A DNA stretch of 64,000 nucleotides from Roseimaritima ulvae (GTDB lineage: Bacteria; Planctomycetota; Planctomycetia; Pirellulales; Pirellulaceae). Made by a program: the position numbers and the translations under genes. Location: positions 6,305,404-6,369,403 of the forward strand of contig NZ_CP042914.1 of assembly GCF_008065135.1 (NCBI RefSeq), given 5' to 3'. The notes under the pieces are model-generated. The model saw only the letters and a list, made by a program, of their open reading frames with translations. It did not search any database and was not told the origin of the DNA. Position 1 is the stretch's first letter. Each line of letters starts with the position of its first letter. This document shows, piece by piece, positions 1 through 8,470 of this stretch.

Positions 1-1124
1 AAACTGGAACCGTCGTTGATAAAAACCTCTTGGACATAGGAATCAAACGTCAGGTTGATGGTGCCGGCACCAGTCTGGAATTCGAACACATCCAAATCGT
101 CTGCACGTTCGATCACCCCAAAGGCCGCAACGTCGATAAGGGCTGAGTTCGCTGCGTTGGCACCGAGTGTCTCCAGCGGCGTCGCCGATCCGATCTCATC
201 GCCGTGATCATCGGTTCGGTATCCGAAGCCATTGCGTGACGTGATCACATCAAAATCGTCTTGGCTATTGCTGGAATTGTGGTACTGCCCGGTATCCCAG
301 GTAGTCATGTTCTTGTAGTAACCACTGCCCATGATCGGTCCCCAGCCCGTTTCCCCCGAGCCATGCCCGTTGTAGTAGGGAGAGCCGCCGGAGAGTCCGT
401 CATGGCCCAGTCCGAGGGCGTGGCCGATCTCATGACTGCTAGCTGCAGAGACTCCGATTTCACTGGTATTGAACACAAACACCGGTTCGTCGGCGGAGTC
501 GTTGAAGCTGTTCATATAGGCAAACCCGCCGCAGCCACAACTGTCCCAATCTTTGGTGATGACGACGCGCGTCCCCCACTGGGCATCATCCCCCCCGGAT
601 CGTCGCAGTGCCTGCTCTCCCGGATCCTCGGTCGTCACGTTGACGTGGAAGGGAGAAAAATCCTCGGCAACGCGCCGCCAAATCCTTTGAATGCGATCGA
701 GTTCACTGCTGGTAAACGCGGGACCGTTACCGCTGGGGTCATAGGCTGGTGAAACGATACTGCTGCGTCCGCTGGCAGCATTCCAGGTCGTGCCTTCGGT
801 GGTGTGCCCATCGAAATCCAAATAGATCGTGTGGTCGGCCCCGGGCAGGCTGTGCAACCGAAAGGTGTCGGCCGCAGACGCCTCCACCGGGCTGAGTGCG
901 TCAACATTGTCTGCAATGGTTGCCGCAGGGTGGAGGATTTCGAGCACCTCAGGGTGTTCGACAAACAAACCGTTGTCGGACTCCTCGCTGGCGATCCAAC
1001 TGACCGCGATATCGGCGGCCAGCAATTGGCGAGCTTCCAGGGTTTCAAACCGCGTCCTGCGGTGGTTGCCTGTGCGAAAGTTCGTTCTCCGACGACGGCT
1101 CTTCACTAAGCGATATCGCGACAT
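1..1124 (-). CDS. Secreted zinc metalloprotease, matrixin-like (C-terminus cut by window edge)
   Basis: The minus frame is open from the ATG at 1124 to the window edge, so the C-terminus is missing. The N-terminus is strongly basic (MSRYRLVKSRRRRTNFR), followed at about residues 25-38 by RFETLEARQLLAAD. That motif is typical of very large planctomycete surface or secreted proteins and probably acts in export. A metalloprotease domain follows: 'HTIYLDFDGHTT' near residue 100 and the full zinc motif HEIGHALGLGHD starting at residue 231 (HExxHxxGxxH/D). A downstream 'GPIMGSGYY' segment is consistent with a metzincin Met-turn. After that the sequence resembles a pre-peptidase-like beta domain ('DLDVFEFQTGAGTINLTFDSY'). 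It probably cleaves extracellular protein or is anchored at the surface; substrate unknown. It was recognised by reading the frame directly. Confidence 0.85.
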   Translation of the reverse strand, partial: MSRYRLVKSRRRRTNFRTGNHRRTRFETLEARQLLAADIAVSWIASEESDNGLFVEHPEVLEILHPAATIADNVDALSPVEASAADTFRLHSLPGADHTIYLDFDGHTTEGTTWNAASGRSSIVSPAYDPSGNGPAFTSSELDRIQRIWRRVAEDFSPFHVNVTTEDPGEQALRRSGGDDAQWGTRVVITKDWDSCGCGGFAYMNSFNDSADEPVFVFNTSEIGVSAASSHEIGHALGLGHDGLSGGSPYYNGHGSGETGWGPIMGSGYYKNMTTWDTGQYHNSSNSQDDFDVITSRNGFGYRTDDHGDEIGSATPLETLGANAANSALIDVAAFGVIERADDLDVFEFQTGAGTINLTFDSYVQEVFINDGSS

Positions 1125-2569
1125 CCGTTTCCCCTAAGGCTGTAGTCGTAAAGTTACGCGCGGAAGTGGTGACCGTGGAAAAGACTCGCACAAGGGAGGA
1201 TGGGTCGCCACAAGAAAAGGTTTCGGGAACGTGAGCAACGATTCCCATGGTGAGCAACTATAAAGTTTTGCCCAACAAAGCAAACCCGCCTGCAGAGGAG
1301 GGCATAGACGGCCTTGGTAGGGATCGTGCTTCACCATTGCCCCCAATTAGACAGACCGGAGGCAAGCTGGACGAAGCGAATCCACGGAGCATCATCACTC
1401 AGCAGCTAATTCCCAATATCCCCAGGATCGATGGACCGGTGAATTTCCCGGTACCGATTTACCCGCGCGACCGCAGGAGACGACTGACTTAGTAGCATTG
1501 AAATACCAAACGGCCTCGATTCACCCTCCCCCCGGGCATTGGTATCTACACATCTTCCTTCACCCTCTCTCGGGACGTGAAGTGAATGATTGACGGATTC
1601 ACTTCACTCTCCCTCTGGGAGAGTCGAGCGTCAGCGAGGAGAGGACGACCGCGCCGCTGCAAAAATCATAAGAACCTCCCCTCGCTGACGCTCGACCCTC
1701 CTTAAGGGACGTGAAGTGTTTTATTGACGAAAATCTGGCTCTCCTCTCCCTCAAAACAAGCTTACGGATAACACGTTTCATCTCAACGCTACCGTTCATT
1801 TGCTAGGTCAATTGACTTCCTCGCAAAGGCTTGTTTTGGGGGAGAGGGGCCGGGGGTGAGGGGGCGACAGAGCAGCCCTTGCATGTCGTGTGCGCGCTAA
1901 CAAATAAACGTCAAAACAGCACGTTCCCCCAGAATATCGCCTCGTGGAATTCCCCCTCACCCCCAGCCCCTCTCCCCCAAGCAAGCTTCTGGAAATCGCA
2001 CGCAAAGTATGGGGAAGCTGACTGTTTATCCAAAGTCCACTCCACCACAACGAGCTTGCTTGGGGGAGAGGGGAGCAAGAATTGCTTCACTAATTAACTT
2101 CACGCCCCGAGGGAGGGTGAAATGGGGTGGTGCGACTTGTGTAGACACCAACACCCCCCGGGAGGGTCGAGCGTCAGGGAACAGAGGAAACGGAGAAAGC
2201 CGCTAGCGAAAATCTAGACAGCTGCCATAACAGGATCTCTGTTTTCTCCTGTTTAACTGTTCCTCCGCCGGCGTTGACTCTGACATCTGACCCCATTCCG
2301 GTGACAAGCACGCGAACATTCCTTTCCGGGTGTTTATCGCCGCTTTGACCGGACACCAAACGGGGGGGGTGCGACACGGGCCGGGGGCCCATGATACAAG
2401 GGAGCCGCCCCAAGGGATTGGATCGCTTCGGCAAGAGGTCCAAAGTCTGGCGACTTCGGCTACGGGGCGCCCTCCCTTTAACCCTTCGTCGCGGCGCAAT
2501 CCCAAAAAAAGAGAAAACCCCGGCATTTGGCACTTGCCTGCCCCCCGAATCCCGAATACCATAACCCTC
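1125..2569. repeat. Gene-free spacer rich in palindromic repeats
   Basis: I see no convincing gene here. The first 300 bases hold the upstream region of the metalloprotease. At 1608-1717 there is an inverted-repeat element (arms GAGTCGAGCGTCAGCGAGGA and its complement) that recurs near 5152-5250 and 13111-13210. At 1829-1864 and 1952-1986 two pyrimidine/purine-rich arms (GCTTG...GGGGGAGAGGGG and complement) form a long inverted repeat, with a third partial arm near 2051-2074. The phrase GGGACGTGAAGTG occurs twice (about 1573 and 1707) next to these units and again near 8788. A hairpin of the covarying CTGGCG family lies at 2440-2463. Confidence 0.6.
2440..2463 (+). repeat. CTGGCG covarying hairpin, AAG/CTT form
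   Basis: Matches the pattern CCA-NNN-T-CTGGCG-A-NNN-YRGCTAC with stem triplets AAG and CTT. It is one of at least a dozen dispersed copies in this window whose stem triplets differ but stay complementary. Confidence 0.75.
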
Positions 2570-2935
2570 ATGAATTTCCGCGTACTCCTTGCCGCATTCA
2601 CCCTTCTTCTCGCTGGCGCTAGCTGCGCACAGGCGGGAGTGATTGTGGACGTAACGTTTGATAACGCGGTAGATGCGGATTCCGCTGCTGTAGGTGCGCA
2701 GTCCGACTGGACGCCACCGGTGGATTCTGACGAACCTGCGAGATTTGTGCAGGGTGGAGATTTTGGCGATCTCGCTGGTTTTAGCTTGGCCAGCGTTCAA
2801 TCTTCTTCGGCTCAGGCCCTGGTCGCATCGGAATTGCTTATGCTGCCGCTGACGACTTCGCATTGGCAGGTCGCTTTGGCAAATGCCAAGCTGCCGCCCA
2901 GTCCTTTGTTGTGCGGTCTCCTGAAGCCTTCTTAG
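2570..2935 (+). CDS. Short secreted protein, possibly a frameshifted remnant
   Basis: The ATG at 2570 opens a 121-residue frame with a clear signal peptide (MNFRVLLAAFTLLLAGASC, cleavage after AQA). The mature part begins GVIVDVTFDNAVDADS, like the N-terminus of planctomycete PEP-CTERM proteins, but there is no PEP-CTERM tail. The last third (after about residue 80) is of odd composition. A different plus frame from about 2812 reads FFGSGPGRIGIAYAAADD and onward to a stop at about 2966, which looks more protein-like. A frameshift that truncated a longer protein is therefore possible. The next gene downstream is a full PEP-CTERM protein. Function unknown. Confidence 0.45.
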   Translation: MNFRVLLAAFTLLLAGASCAQAGVIVDVTFDNAVDADSAAVGAQSDWTPPVDSDEPARFVQGGDFGDLAGFSLASVQSSSAQALVASELLMLPLTTSHWQVALANAKLPPSPLLCGLLKPS

Positions 2936-2990
2936 AACGCTACGCAGTGATGTAGTTTTTTAAGTATTTGGTTTTCAACGGAGATTTACG

Positions 2991-3896
2991 ATGATACGCA
3001 GATTTTGTCTTTCTTTGGTTCTTGGGGTGTTCCTGAGCTCGGCCCTCTGTCAGGTTGCTCACGCAGGGCTCGTCTTTAGCGCGGATCAGCTTTTGGACAG
3101 CACGGATTCCGGGGCTAATGTGCAATTGGGATTGGTCAACTACGAAACGATCAATGAAGATGGTGCGACGCCAGGTATTTTGGAAGTAGGTGACACTCTT
3201 CGGGGTATCTTTAGGATCACAACAGGGATCAGTAATGGCGTGGGAAGAACCATAACGGGTTTCGAACTAACAGGTATATTCGAAACCGAAGTTGCTTCCA
3301 TCACACCAAATTCGATTGGCACTGCTTTGGGCAACAGCTACTCGAATATCACCTTTAAACCGACAGCATCGTTTGAATCGGTCTATGGCACTGGCGCTAT
3401 GCTCGCTTTCTACGAAGACCCGTCAGAAGACTTTACCCCGATTGGATCGATTGCTTCCACGGAAGCGAGTGCCACAAATGGCGATCTTTACGCGGTATTT
3501 GGTGGTCTCGGGACGTTCGGCGTCGACTATTTTTGGACGTCTAACGGTTACGCAGATGTTTCAGAAAATGCGACGGCTCCTATTCCAACGACCTTCGCTG
3601 CTTCTTTGCAATTGATTTCTCAACCAGGCACCAATCTTTTATTCAAGGACAATCAGACTCAAACGCAAAGCGCCGAGTTCCCTGCTAGCTATGCAAGCAT
3701 TGCCAACGAATTGGTACTGCAAGGTAACGTTACCGCTATTAAACCGGGTGATCTTATCGGTAGTCCTTACCCATTGCAGAGCAATGATCCGGTGCGTGTT
3801 TTTGCTGTTGTACCAGAGCCCGCCTCCCTGCTGGCTTGGGGTGGACTTTGCCTGTTCGGTGGCGTCGGCTATCGACGTCGTCGCAACCGCAAGTAA
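2991..3896 (+). CDS. PEP-CTERM sorting-domain protein
   Basis: 301 residues. The start is supported by GGAG about eight bases upstream of the ATG. There is an N-terminal signal peptide (MIRRFCLSLVLGVFLSSALC, cleavage near VAHAG). The C-terminus has the classic PEP-CTERM tripartite signal: VPEPASLLAWGG, a hydrophobic stretch, then YRRRRNRK. Such tails are recognised by exosortases, which sort the protein to the outer surface or extracellular matrix; no exosortase gene is seen in this window. The middle region (about residues 30-270) is a low-complexity beta-rich sequence without a recognised enzymatic motif. A strong terminator follows at 3945, so it is probably a single-gene transcript. Confidence 0.9.
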   Translation: MIRRFCLSLVLGVFLSSALCQVAHAGLVFSADQLLDSTDSGANVQLGLVNYETINEDGATPGILEVGDTLRGIFRITTGISNGVGRTITGFELTGIFETEVASITPNSIGTALGNSYSNITFKPTASFESVYGTGAMLAFYEDPSEDFTPIGSIASTEASATNGDLYAVFGGLGTFGVDYFWTSNGYADVSENATAPIPTTFAASLQLISQPGTNLLFKDNQTQTQSAEFPASYASIANELVLQGNVTAIKPGDLIGSPYPLQSNDPVRVFAVVPEPASLLAWGGLCLFGGVGYRRRRNRK

Positions 3897-3944
3897 GCGA
3901 CCATTAGTTTTGCTGATTCGTTCGGCAAATCCGAGTTAAGCATG

Positions 3945-3982
3945 AAAGGCTCTGCGATATTCAAGTTCGCAGGGCCTTTTTT
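3945..3982 (+). terminator. Intrinsic terminator after the PEP-CTERM gene
   Basis: Arms AAAGGCTCTGCGA (3945-3957) and TCGCAGGGCCTTT pair over 13 positions with one G-T pair and are followed by six T residues. It touches the stop codon of the converging nitroreductase-like gene and may serve both strands. Confidence 0.85.
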
Positions 3983-5106
3983 CATTTTGGACACCCCAGC
4001 ACTTCACTCACTTCTCGTCGCAGGGAGCGTGCAGTTGGTGGTTTGCTACGGCCGACGCGGAATGCTAGTTGCATCGTGCGATTGCCAAGGCGGGGTAGAA
4101 GCTCGAAGGTTTCTTGTTGCGAACGTTCGATTAACGAACGAAATTGCGGTCTTTCTTTGGCTTGTGGTAGGAAAATCGCAGGGCTGCCGAGCGGGTGCAT
4201 GGAGAGGTCCAGGGCTGTCGCTGCCAACCACAGCCGCTCGATCGCACGGCCACCATGCATGTAGGACTCGATCGAAGCTGTGGATATCGACACAACGGCG
4301 ATGGCAGCACTCTTTTGGACAGCGACCTTGGAAGGAATCGTCAACAGGGGCGTCAGCCGTAGGCGGTGGACCGCCTGCATCGCCTCCCAACTCCGCAATC
4401 CTTTCAGCATGGTTGCTACGCCGGGAGGAAGCTCAAGGGTGCGAACGTCCAGCCCGTCGCGCGTTTGTTCGACTTCGTTGCGGCTAAAACGCAACTGCTT
4501 ATAAAGCTCTCGATGACATTCTGGGATGCGGAAACGAACGGAGTCCATCGCGGCAACCACGTTTCCAAAGCGTTGTTTAGCTCGAGGGTCAGTGATCCAG
4601 TCGATTTGAGCTTGGGGAAACCGTCCTACCGCCGCCGCCTCAAGCGAATCCAAGATTGCCGTTTCGAGCGGCTGCTTGGAATACGGTTTGCGACATGTAC
4701 AGCGTTCCTCGACCACCGAATTGAGTGGGTCGGGAGAGCCGCCCGATGTCAGCTTGAGCTCGACAACCGGTAGTTTTAAATCAGGTTTCTCGACGTTTCC
4801 CAGCCAAACCGGTTCGGCGACCAGATCGTGATGCGACGCAGCAATGATTGCGTTTTCGACCGCCCCACCAATACCCGTCATGTCAAACATGTAGTCGACG
4901 TCGGATTCCAGCTTGCGAGTTTTGTCGAAGAAGACCTGAATGGAATCTTCCTGGCAAACAAACTTCCAGGGTTGATTGTTATCCGGTGACGGCGCTGCGG
5001 CGGCCGCTTTGATGATGTCGTGCTGAACGGGCGTCAGCTCGGTGGTCATTGTTGCGGATGTCATTTCTACCACACTTGCCATTTCGGAACCTTTCTTCTG
5101 TAGCAT
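3982..5106 (-). CDS. Nitroreductase-family (FMN) protein
   Basis: Up to 374 residues. After a variable N-terminus the sequence LTPVQHDIIKAAAAAPSPDN-NQPW is the typical nitroreductase entry, in which SPDNNQPW contacts FMN. Two nitroreductase-like halves follow, ending with 'HGGRAIERLWLAATALDLSMHPLGSPAIF', the second FMN-binding segment. The upstream gene on the same strand encodes a ThiF/E1-like protein. In the mycobacterial Rv1355c family, as I recall it, these two domains are fused in one protein, which supports a functional link, though the substrate is unknown. The start is uncertain: ATG at 5106 or internal ATGs at residues 9, 15 and 20 are all possible, and none has a strong ribosome site. 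About 530 bases of palindromic repeats separate it from the ThiF gene. Confidence 0.75.
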   Translation of the reverse strand: MLQKKGSEMASVVEMTSATMTTELTPVQHDIIKAAAAAPSPDNNQPWKFVCQEDSIQVFFDKTRKLESDVDYMFDMTGIGGAVENAIIAASHHDLVAEPVWLGNVEKPDLKLPVVELKLTSGGSPDPLNSVVEERCTCRKPYSKQPLETAILDSLEAAAVGRFPQAQIDWITDPRAKQRFGNVVAAMDSVRFRIPECHRELYKQLRFSRNEVEQTRDGLDVRTLELPPGVATMLKGLRSWEAMQAVHRLRLTPLLTIPSKVAVQKSAAIAVVSISTASIESYMHGGRAIERLWLAATALDLSMHPLGSPAIFLPQAKERPQFRSLIERSQQETFELLPRLGNRTMQLAFRVGRSKPPTARSLRREVSEVLGCPK

Positions 5107-5257
5107 GGGCCCCTGGCCCGTGCAATCCTTTTGTTATCGATGCCCCCCATTCTCCCTCTGGGAGAGTCGAGCCCTAGCGAGGAGAGGGAGACCGTACCAC
5201 TGCCGAAGAACCTCCCCTCGCCTAGGCTCGCCCCTCCCTGAAAGGAGGGTGAGTAAT
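5101..5257. repeat. Palindromic repeats leading into the 82-bp array
   Basis: 5101-5122 is a copy of the GTAGCATGGGCCCCTGGCCC family. 5152-5250 is a copy of the inverted-repeat element also present near 1608 and 13111 (CTCCCTCTGGGAGAGTCGAG ... CCTCCC). Confidence 0.7.
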
Positions 5258-5527
5258 CACGGGCCGGGGGCCCATGCTACGAAAGAGGTAAGTAGCATGG
5301 GCCCCTGGCCCGTGTAATCCCTTTGTCTCCTAGCTGGCACACGGGCCGGGGGCCCATGCTACGAAGGAGATAAGTAGCATGGGCCCCTGGCCCGTGTAAT
5401 CCCTTTGTCTCCTAGCTGGCACACGAGCCGGGGGCCCATGCTACGAAAGAGGTAAGTAGCATGGGCCCCTGGCCCGTGTAATCCCTTTGTCTCCTAGCTG
5501 GCACACGGGCCAGGGGCCCATGCTACT
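5258..5527. repeat. 82-bp tandem palindromic repeat array (three full units plus a partial)
   Basis: Units begin at 5258, 5340, 5422 and 5504, an exact 82-base period. Each unit carries CACGGGCCGGGGGCCC-ATGCTAC, a short spacer, then GTAGCATGGGCCCCTGGCCC-GTG, so every unit is itself a strong inverted repeat. Spacer differences between units are one or two bases. Single copies of the same palindrome occur near 28485, 28819, 45079 and 45227, so it is a dispersed family that has amplified locally here. It is not a CRISPR array, because the spacers are nearly identical. Confidence 0.9.
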
Positions 5528-5554
5528 GCGAATCCGTCTTAAAAAATCCTTGCC

Positions 5555-5640
5555 CCACGCTCTGGCGAGCGTAGCTACCAAACTCCCACGCTCTGGCGAG
5601 CGTAGCTACGGAAGATCCAATTTCTGGCGAAATCGGCTAC
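5555..5640 (+). repeat. Three CTGGCG covarying hairpins in a row
   Basis: Copies at 5555-5578 and 5586-5609 have stem triplets CGC/GCG; the copy at 5617-5640 has ATT/AAT. The third overlaps the last bases of the ThiF gene. All three keep the CTGGCG loop and the terminal RGCTAC. Confidence 0.8.
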
Positions 5641-6605
5641 GTTGCTGCGAAGCCTAGTTCGATCAGTTTCTTCCGCATGTACTTTCTTTTGAATCGCTGC
5701 AGTGGGCCACGATTGCCGAAGCGTAATTTGCCGTGCTTTAACAGGTAACGGTAAGCGTCGAATTGATGGTAGTGCGGAACCGCTTTCATGTGCCCGCGGT
5801 CTAGCAGAATCTTGACGGCTTCGATTCCTACCACCCCAGCAGCCAACCGGCATGCGGCGGCGACCGAGGGGCCGCGGCCGCTGTCGCGATCGACGTAGGA
5901 AAAATCAAAGTAAGGCACATGCGTCGCTTCGGGAGCCAGGCCAAGCGCGAAAGCGATGAAGCGGTCCAGCGAATCCATGTCGTCGCGGATATCGAAGTAG
6001 TCATCAAAGGACATGCCGTTGGGATCGAAGCTCAACCACGCCGTGCTGAAGCCGATCGGCCCAGCGGTTACCGCCCAAATACCACGTCGGCGGGCTTCGC
6101 GAAATAGCAATCGTCGAGCGTCAAAGGCGAAGAAATCGACCGCGTCGACGACCATGTCGACACCGTCGAGAAATCCGTTGATGTTGTGTTCGTCGATAAA
6201 CTCGGTGCTGACATCAATATCCAATTCCGGATTGACCTCCAGCGCCGCCGCCGCCAACGTTGCCGCTTTCGGTTGATCGATGGTTTTGACCGTGGAGCCG
6301 AATTGGCGGTTAAAATTCCCCACGCCAAAGGTATCGGCGTCGGCGATCCGGAACTTGCCGACGCCCATCCGCGTTAAGGTCATCAGGTGGTTCCCTCCCA
6401 CGCCGCCCATACCGGGAATCGCCACGCGGCAATTCCGCAGCCGCTGTTGCTCTCCGGGCGAAATCAATCCCAGGTTTCGCGAAAAGGCTTCGGCGTAGTC
6501 CCAGCCCGCGAGGTTCCCCTCGGTCGCTGATGGCGAAGTGCTTGGCGTCACAATGGCGGGCTCCGGATAGTTGCCCCGAACGGTGTCGTATTGCGGTTCG
6601 ATCAC
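5637..6605 (-). CDS. ThiF/MoeB/HesA-family E1-like adenylyltransferase
   Basis: 322 residues. A nucleotide-binding Rossmann motif GMGGVGGNHL starts near residue 65. D89-A-D-T-F-G-V-G-N-F-N-R-Q (89-101) is the family's second ATP-binding segment with the conserved Asn and Arg. 'DMVVDAVDFFAFDARRLLF' matches the strand that carries the key Asp. There is no CxxC zinc pair and no obvious catalytic Cys in the usual crossover loop ('VTAGPIGFST'), so a simple adenylylating role is more likely than full thioester transfer. E1-like proteins of this class activate a C-terminal carboxylate or a small molecule. The next gene downstream on this strand is a nitroreductase-like protein, as in Rv1355c-type proteins. 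The basic C-terminus (KRKYMRKKLIELG) is unusual. Confidence 0.85.
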   Translation of the reverse strand: MIEPQYDTVRGNYPEPAIVTPSTSPSATEGNLAGWDYAEAFSRNLGLISPGEQQRLRNCRVAIPGMGGVGGNHLMTLTRMGVGKFRIADADTFGVGNFNRQFGSTVKTIDQPKAATLAAAALEVNPELDIDVSTEFIDEHNINGFLDGVDMVVDAVDFFAFDARRLLFREARRRGIWAVTAGPIGFSTAWLSFDPNGMSFDDYFDIRDDMDSLDRFIAFALGLAPEATHVPYFDFSYVDRDSGRGPSVAAACRLAAGVVGIEAVKILLDRGHMKAVPHYHQFDAYRYLLKHGKLRFGNRGPLQRFKRKYMRKKLIELGFAAT

Positions 6606-6835
6606 TGAATTTCACTGCTAGTGGAGGCTAATATAGCGTGCGAACAACCACTTGTGGGGGGCAAGGTAGCCGAAGCTTCCAGCCTGGGATACGGATTGCG
6701 CCCCGGGTTGCGGGAGTTCGCGTGGTGTCGGTCTATCAGCCGCGGGGCGCTAACCCACGGGTTCCGCGCCAGTCGATGCTCGCGGGAACCGGTCGCTAGC
6801 GCGATGCGGCGGATATCGGCAGGCTGTCGATATTG

Positions 6836-7192
6836 TTAGTTTTGGTCGATACAGAGCGCGACCAACATCTCTTCGAGTGTCTCGAAATCCTCTTTGCTGT
6901 GATTGTGCTGGCTGAGCTGCGCCAGCTCGCCGAAAACATCGGCGACCAGCATGGTACACAGTTCCAGCTGAGTCGTTTCGCGTTTCCAGCGTCCCAGCCA
7001 GGCAGCTTCCGCCAACTCGCTGTGCAGTTGCTTCAGGCAGTCGGCCATCGGTCGCTCGCCCTTGGCGGTTCGTTCCAGGTACCCCAACCAGCGACCTGCC
7101 TGATCGGGAGTTAGCCTGACGAGCCGCCGTGGTGACGATGCCTGATCGGCAGGCGCGTGTGTGGCGGGAGTCTTGCGATTAAGAGCTTTCAT
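6836..7192 (-). CDS. Hypothetical protein in the fabF operon
   Basis: The ATG at 7192 is preferred because GGAAGG lies about eight bases upstream; the longer frame would begin with a GTG at 7231 whose purine run is too close. This gives 118 residues beginning MKALNRKTPATHAP. After a flexible N-terminus (to about residue 25) the rest is predicted helical: 'RLTPDQAGRWLGYLER' and 'KEDFETLEEMLVALCIDQN'. I do not recognise the family. It starts about 46 bases after the fabF stop on the same strand, so it is probably co-transcribed. It is not an acyl carrier protein: there is no DSL phosphopantetheine motif. Confidence 0.6.
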   Translation of the reverse strand: MKALNRKTPATHAPADQASSPRRLVRLTPDQAGRWLGYLERTAKGERPMADCLKQLHSELAEAAWLGRWKRETTQLELCTMLVADVFGELAQLSQHNHSKEDFETLEEMLVALCIDQN

Positions 7193-7237
7193 GTTTGACA
7201 CCTTCCGATTTTTTGAACCCAACGGATTCACCTTTTT

Positions 7238-8470
7238 CTAAACGAATTTCTTGAACGCCAAGACGGCATTCTGCCCACCAAATCCGGAGGAGTTGCTGAG
7301 TGCCACGTCGATATTCCGTTCCCGAGCCTTTGTGGGGGTGTAGTCCAGAGGGCAATCGGGATCCGGAGTGTGAAGATTGGCCGTCGGCGGCACGAGGTTT
7401 TCCTTCACGGCTAGAACCGTAAACGCGGCTTCGATGCCGCCGGCCGCGCCCAGACAATGTCCGGTCACGCCTTTGGTCGAGGAAATCGATACGGTTTTTG
7501 CTGCCTCGCCCAGTACGTTTCCGATCGCTTGACTTTCCAACATGTCGTTGGCTTTGGTCGAGGTACCGTGCGCGTTGATGTAGTCGACGTCGTCGGGGTT
7601 GATCGAACCCGATTCCAACGCTCCGCGAATCGCGCGGGCTAGGCCTTCGCCTTCATCCGCGGGCTTAGTGATATGGTAAGCGTCGGCGGATAGTCCGTAC
7701 CCAATCAGTTCCGCATAAATTTTCGCACCGCGAGCTTTGGCGTGTTCGTATTCTTCCAGAACCAACATCCCGCAGCCTTCGCCCATTACAAACCCGGAGC
7801 GATGTTTATCGAAGGGTCGCGAGGCGGATTGCGGATTGTCGTTGTCGCTGCTGAGCGCTCGCATGCGAGAAAACGATGCGATCGACAAGGGACAGATAGC
7901 GGCTTCGGCGCCGCCGGTCAGCATCATCTCGGTTTGACCGTCGCGGATCAGCCGCGCTGCTTCGCCGATCGCGTGAGTGCCGCTGGCACATGCCGTCGCA
8001 AGCACAAAGTTGGGGCCTCGCAGTCCATTCTGAATGGCAACAAACCCCGACGCCATATTGGGAATCGCGTAGGGCAAGGTCAACGGAGAAACTTTGGAAG
8101 CGCCGCGTTCTTTTAACAGGCAAGAGCTCTGTTCGATTTCGCCGAGTCCGCCGATGGCGACGCCGATCAGACAGCCACAGCCATCGCCCAGTTTATTGGC
8201 ATCATAATCCGCGTCGCGTAGAGCTTCATCCGAAGCCACGGCCGCGAACTGGACGAACCGCGACGTTTGCCGCTCAATCTTGGACCCCAGCAAAGGCGTG
8301 GCGTCAAAGTCGGTGATCTCAGCAGCGATCCGCACGGGCAGTTCGTCGGTGTCGAACCGCGTGATATGCTTGATCGCGGATTGACCAGCCAACGCGCCCT
8401 GCCAAGCGGTTTGCGCATTCACTCCAGTCGGAGCGACCAATCCGATTCCGGTGACAACAACCCTACGCAT
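7238..8470 (-). CDS. fabF: Beta-ketoacyl-ACP synthase II (KAS II)
   Basis: 410 residues, a normal FabF length. The condensing-enzyme triad is intact: Cys161 in TACASG, His301 in AHGTST and His338 in GHCLGAAG. It elongates acyl-ACP with malonyl-ACP in fatty-acid synthesis in the cytoplasm. The N-terminus MRRVVVTGIGLVAPTG is typical and the start has a GGGA just upstream. No acyl carrier protein or other fab gene is next to it, so it may be an extra KAS enzyme rather than the housekeeping one. It lies about 750 bases upstream of a series of acyl-ACP-using FeeM-like genes on the same strand, which hints at, but does not show, a dedicated acyl supply. Confidence 0.95.
   Translation of the reverse strand: MRRVVVTGIGLVAPTGVNAQTAWQGALAGQSAIKHITRFDTDELPVRIAAEITDFDATPLLGSKIERQTSRFVQFAAVASDEALRDADYDANKLGDGCGCLIGVAIGGLGEIEQSSCLLKERGASKVSPLTLPYAIPNMASGFVAIQNGLRGPNFVLATACASGTHAIGEAARLIRDGQTEMMLTGGAEAAICPLSIASFSRMRALSSDNDNPQSASRPFDKHRSGFVMGEGCGMLVLEEYEHAKARGAKIYAELIGYGLSADAYHITKPADEGEGLARAIRGALESGSINPDDVDYINAHGTSTKANDMLESQAIGNVLGEAAKTVSISSTKGVTGHCLGAAGGIEAAFTVLAVKENLVPPTANLHTPDPDCPLDYTPTKARERNIDVALSNSSGFGGQNAVLAFKKFV

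Noticed and set aside
5258-5527. CRISPR array
   Set aside because: The spacers are nearly identical, the unit is itself a palindrome and no cas genes are present.
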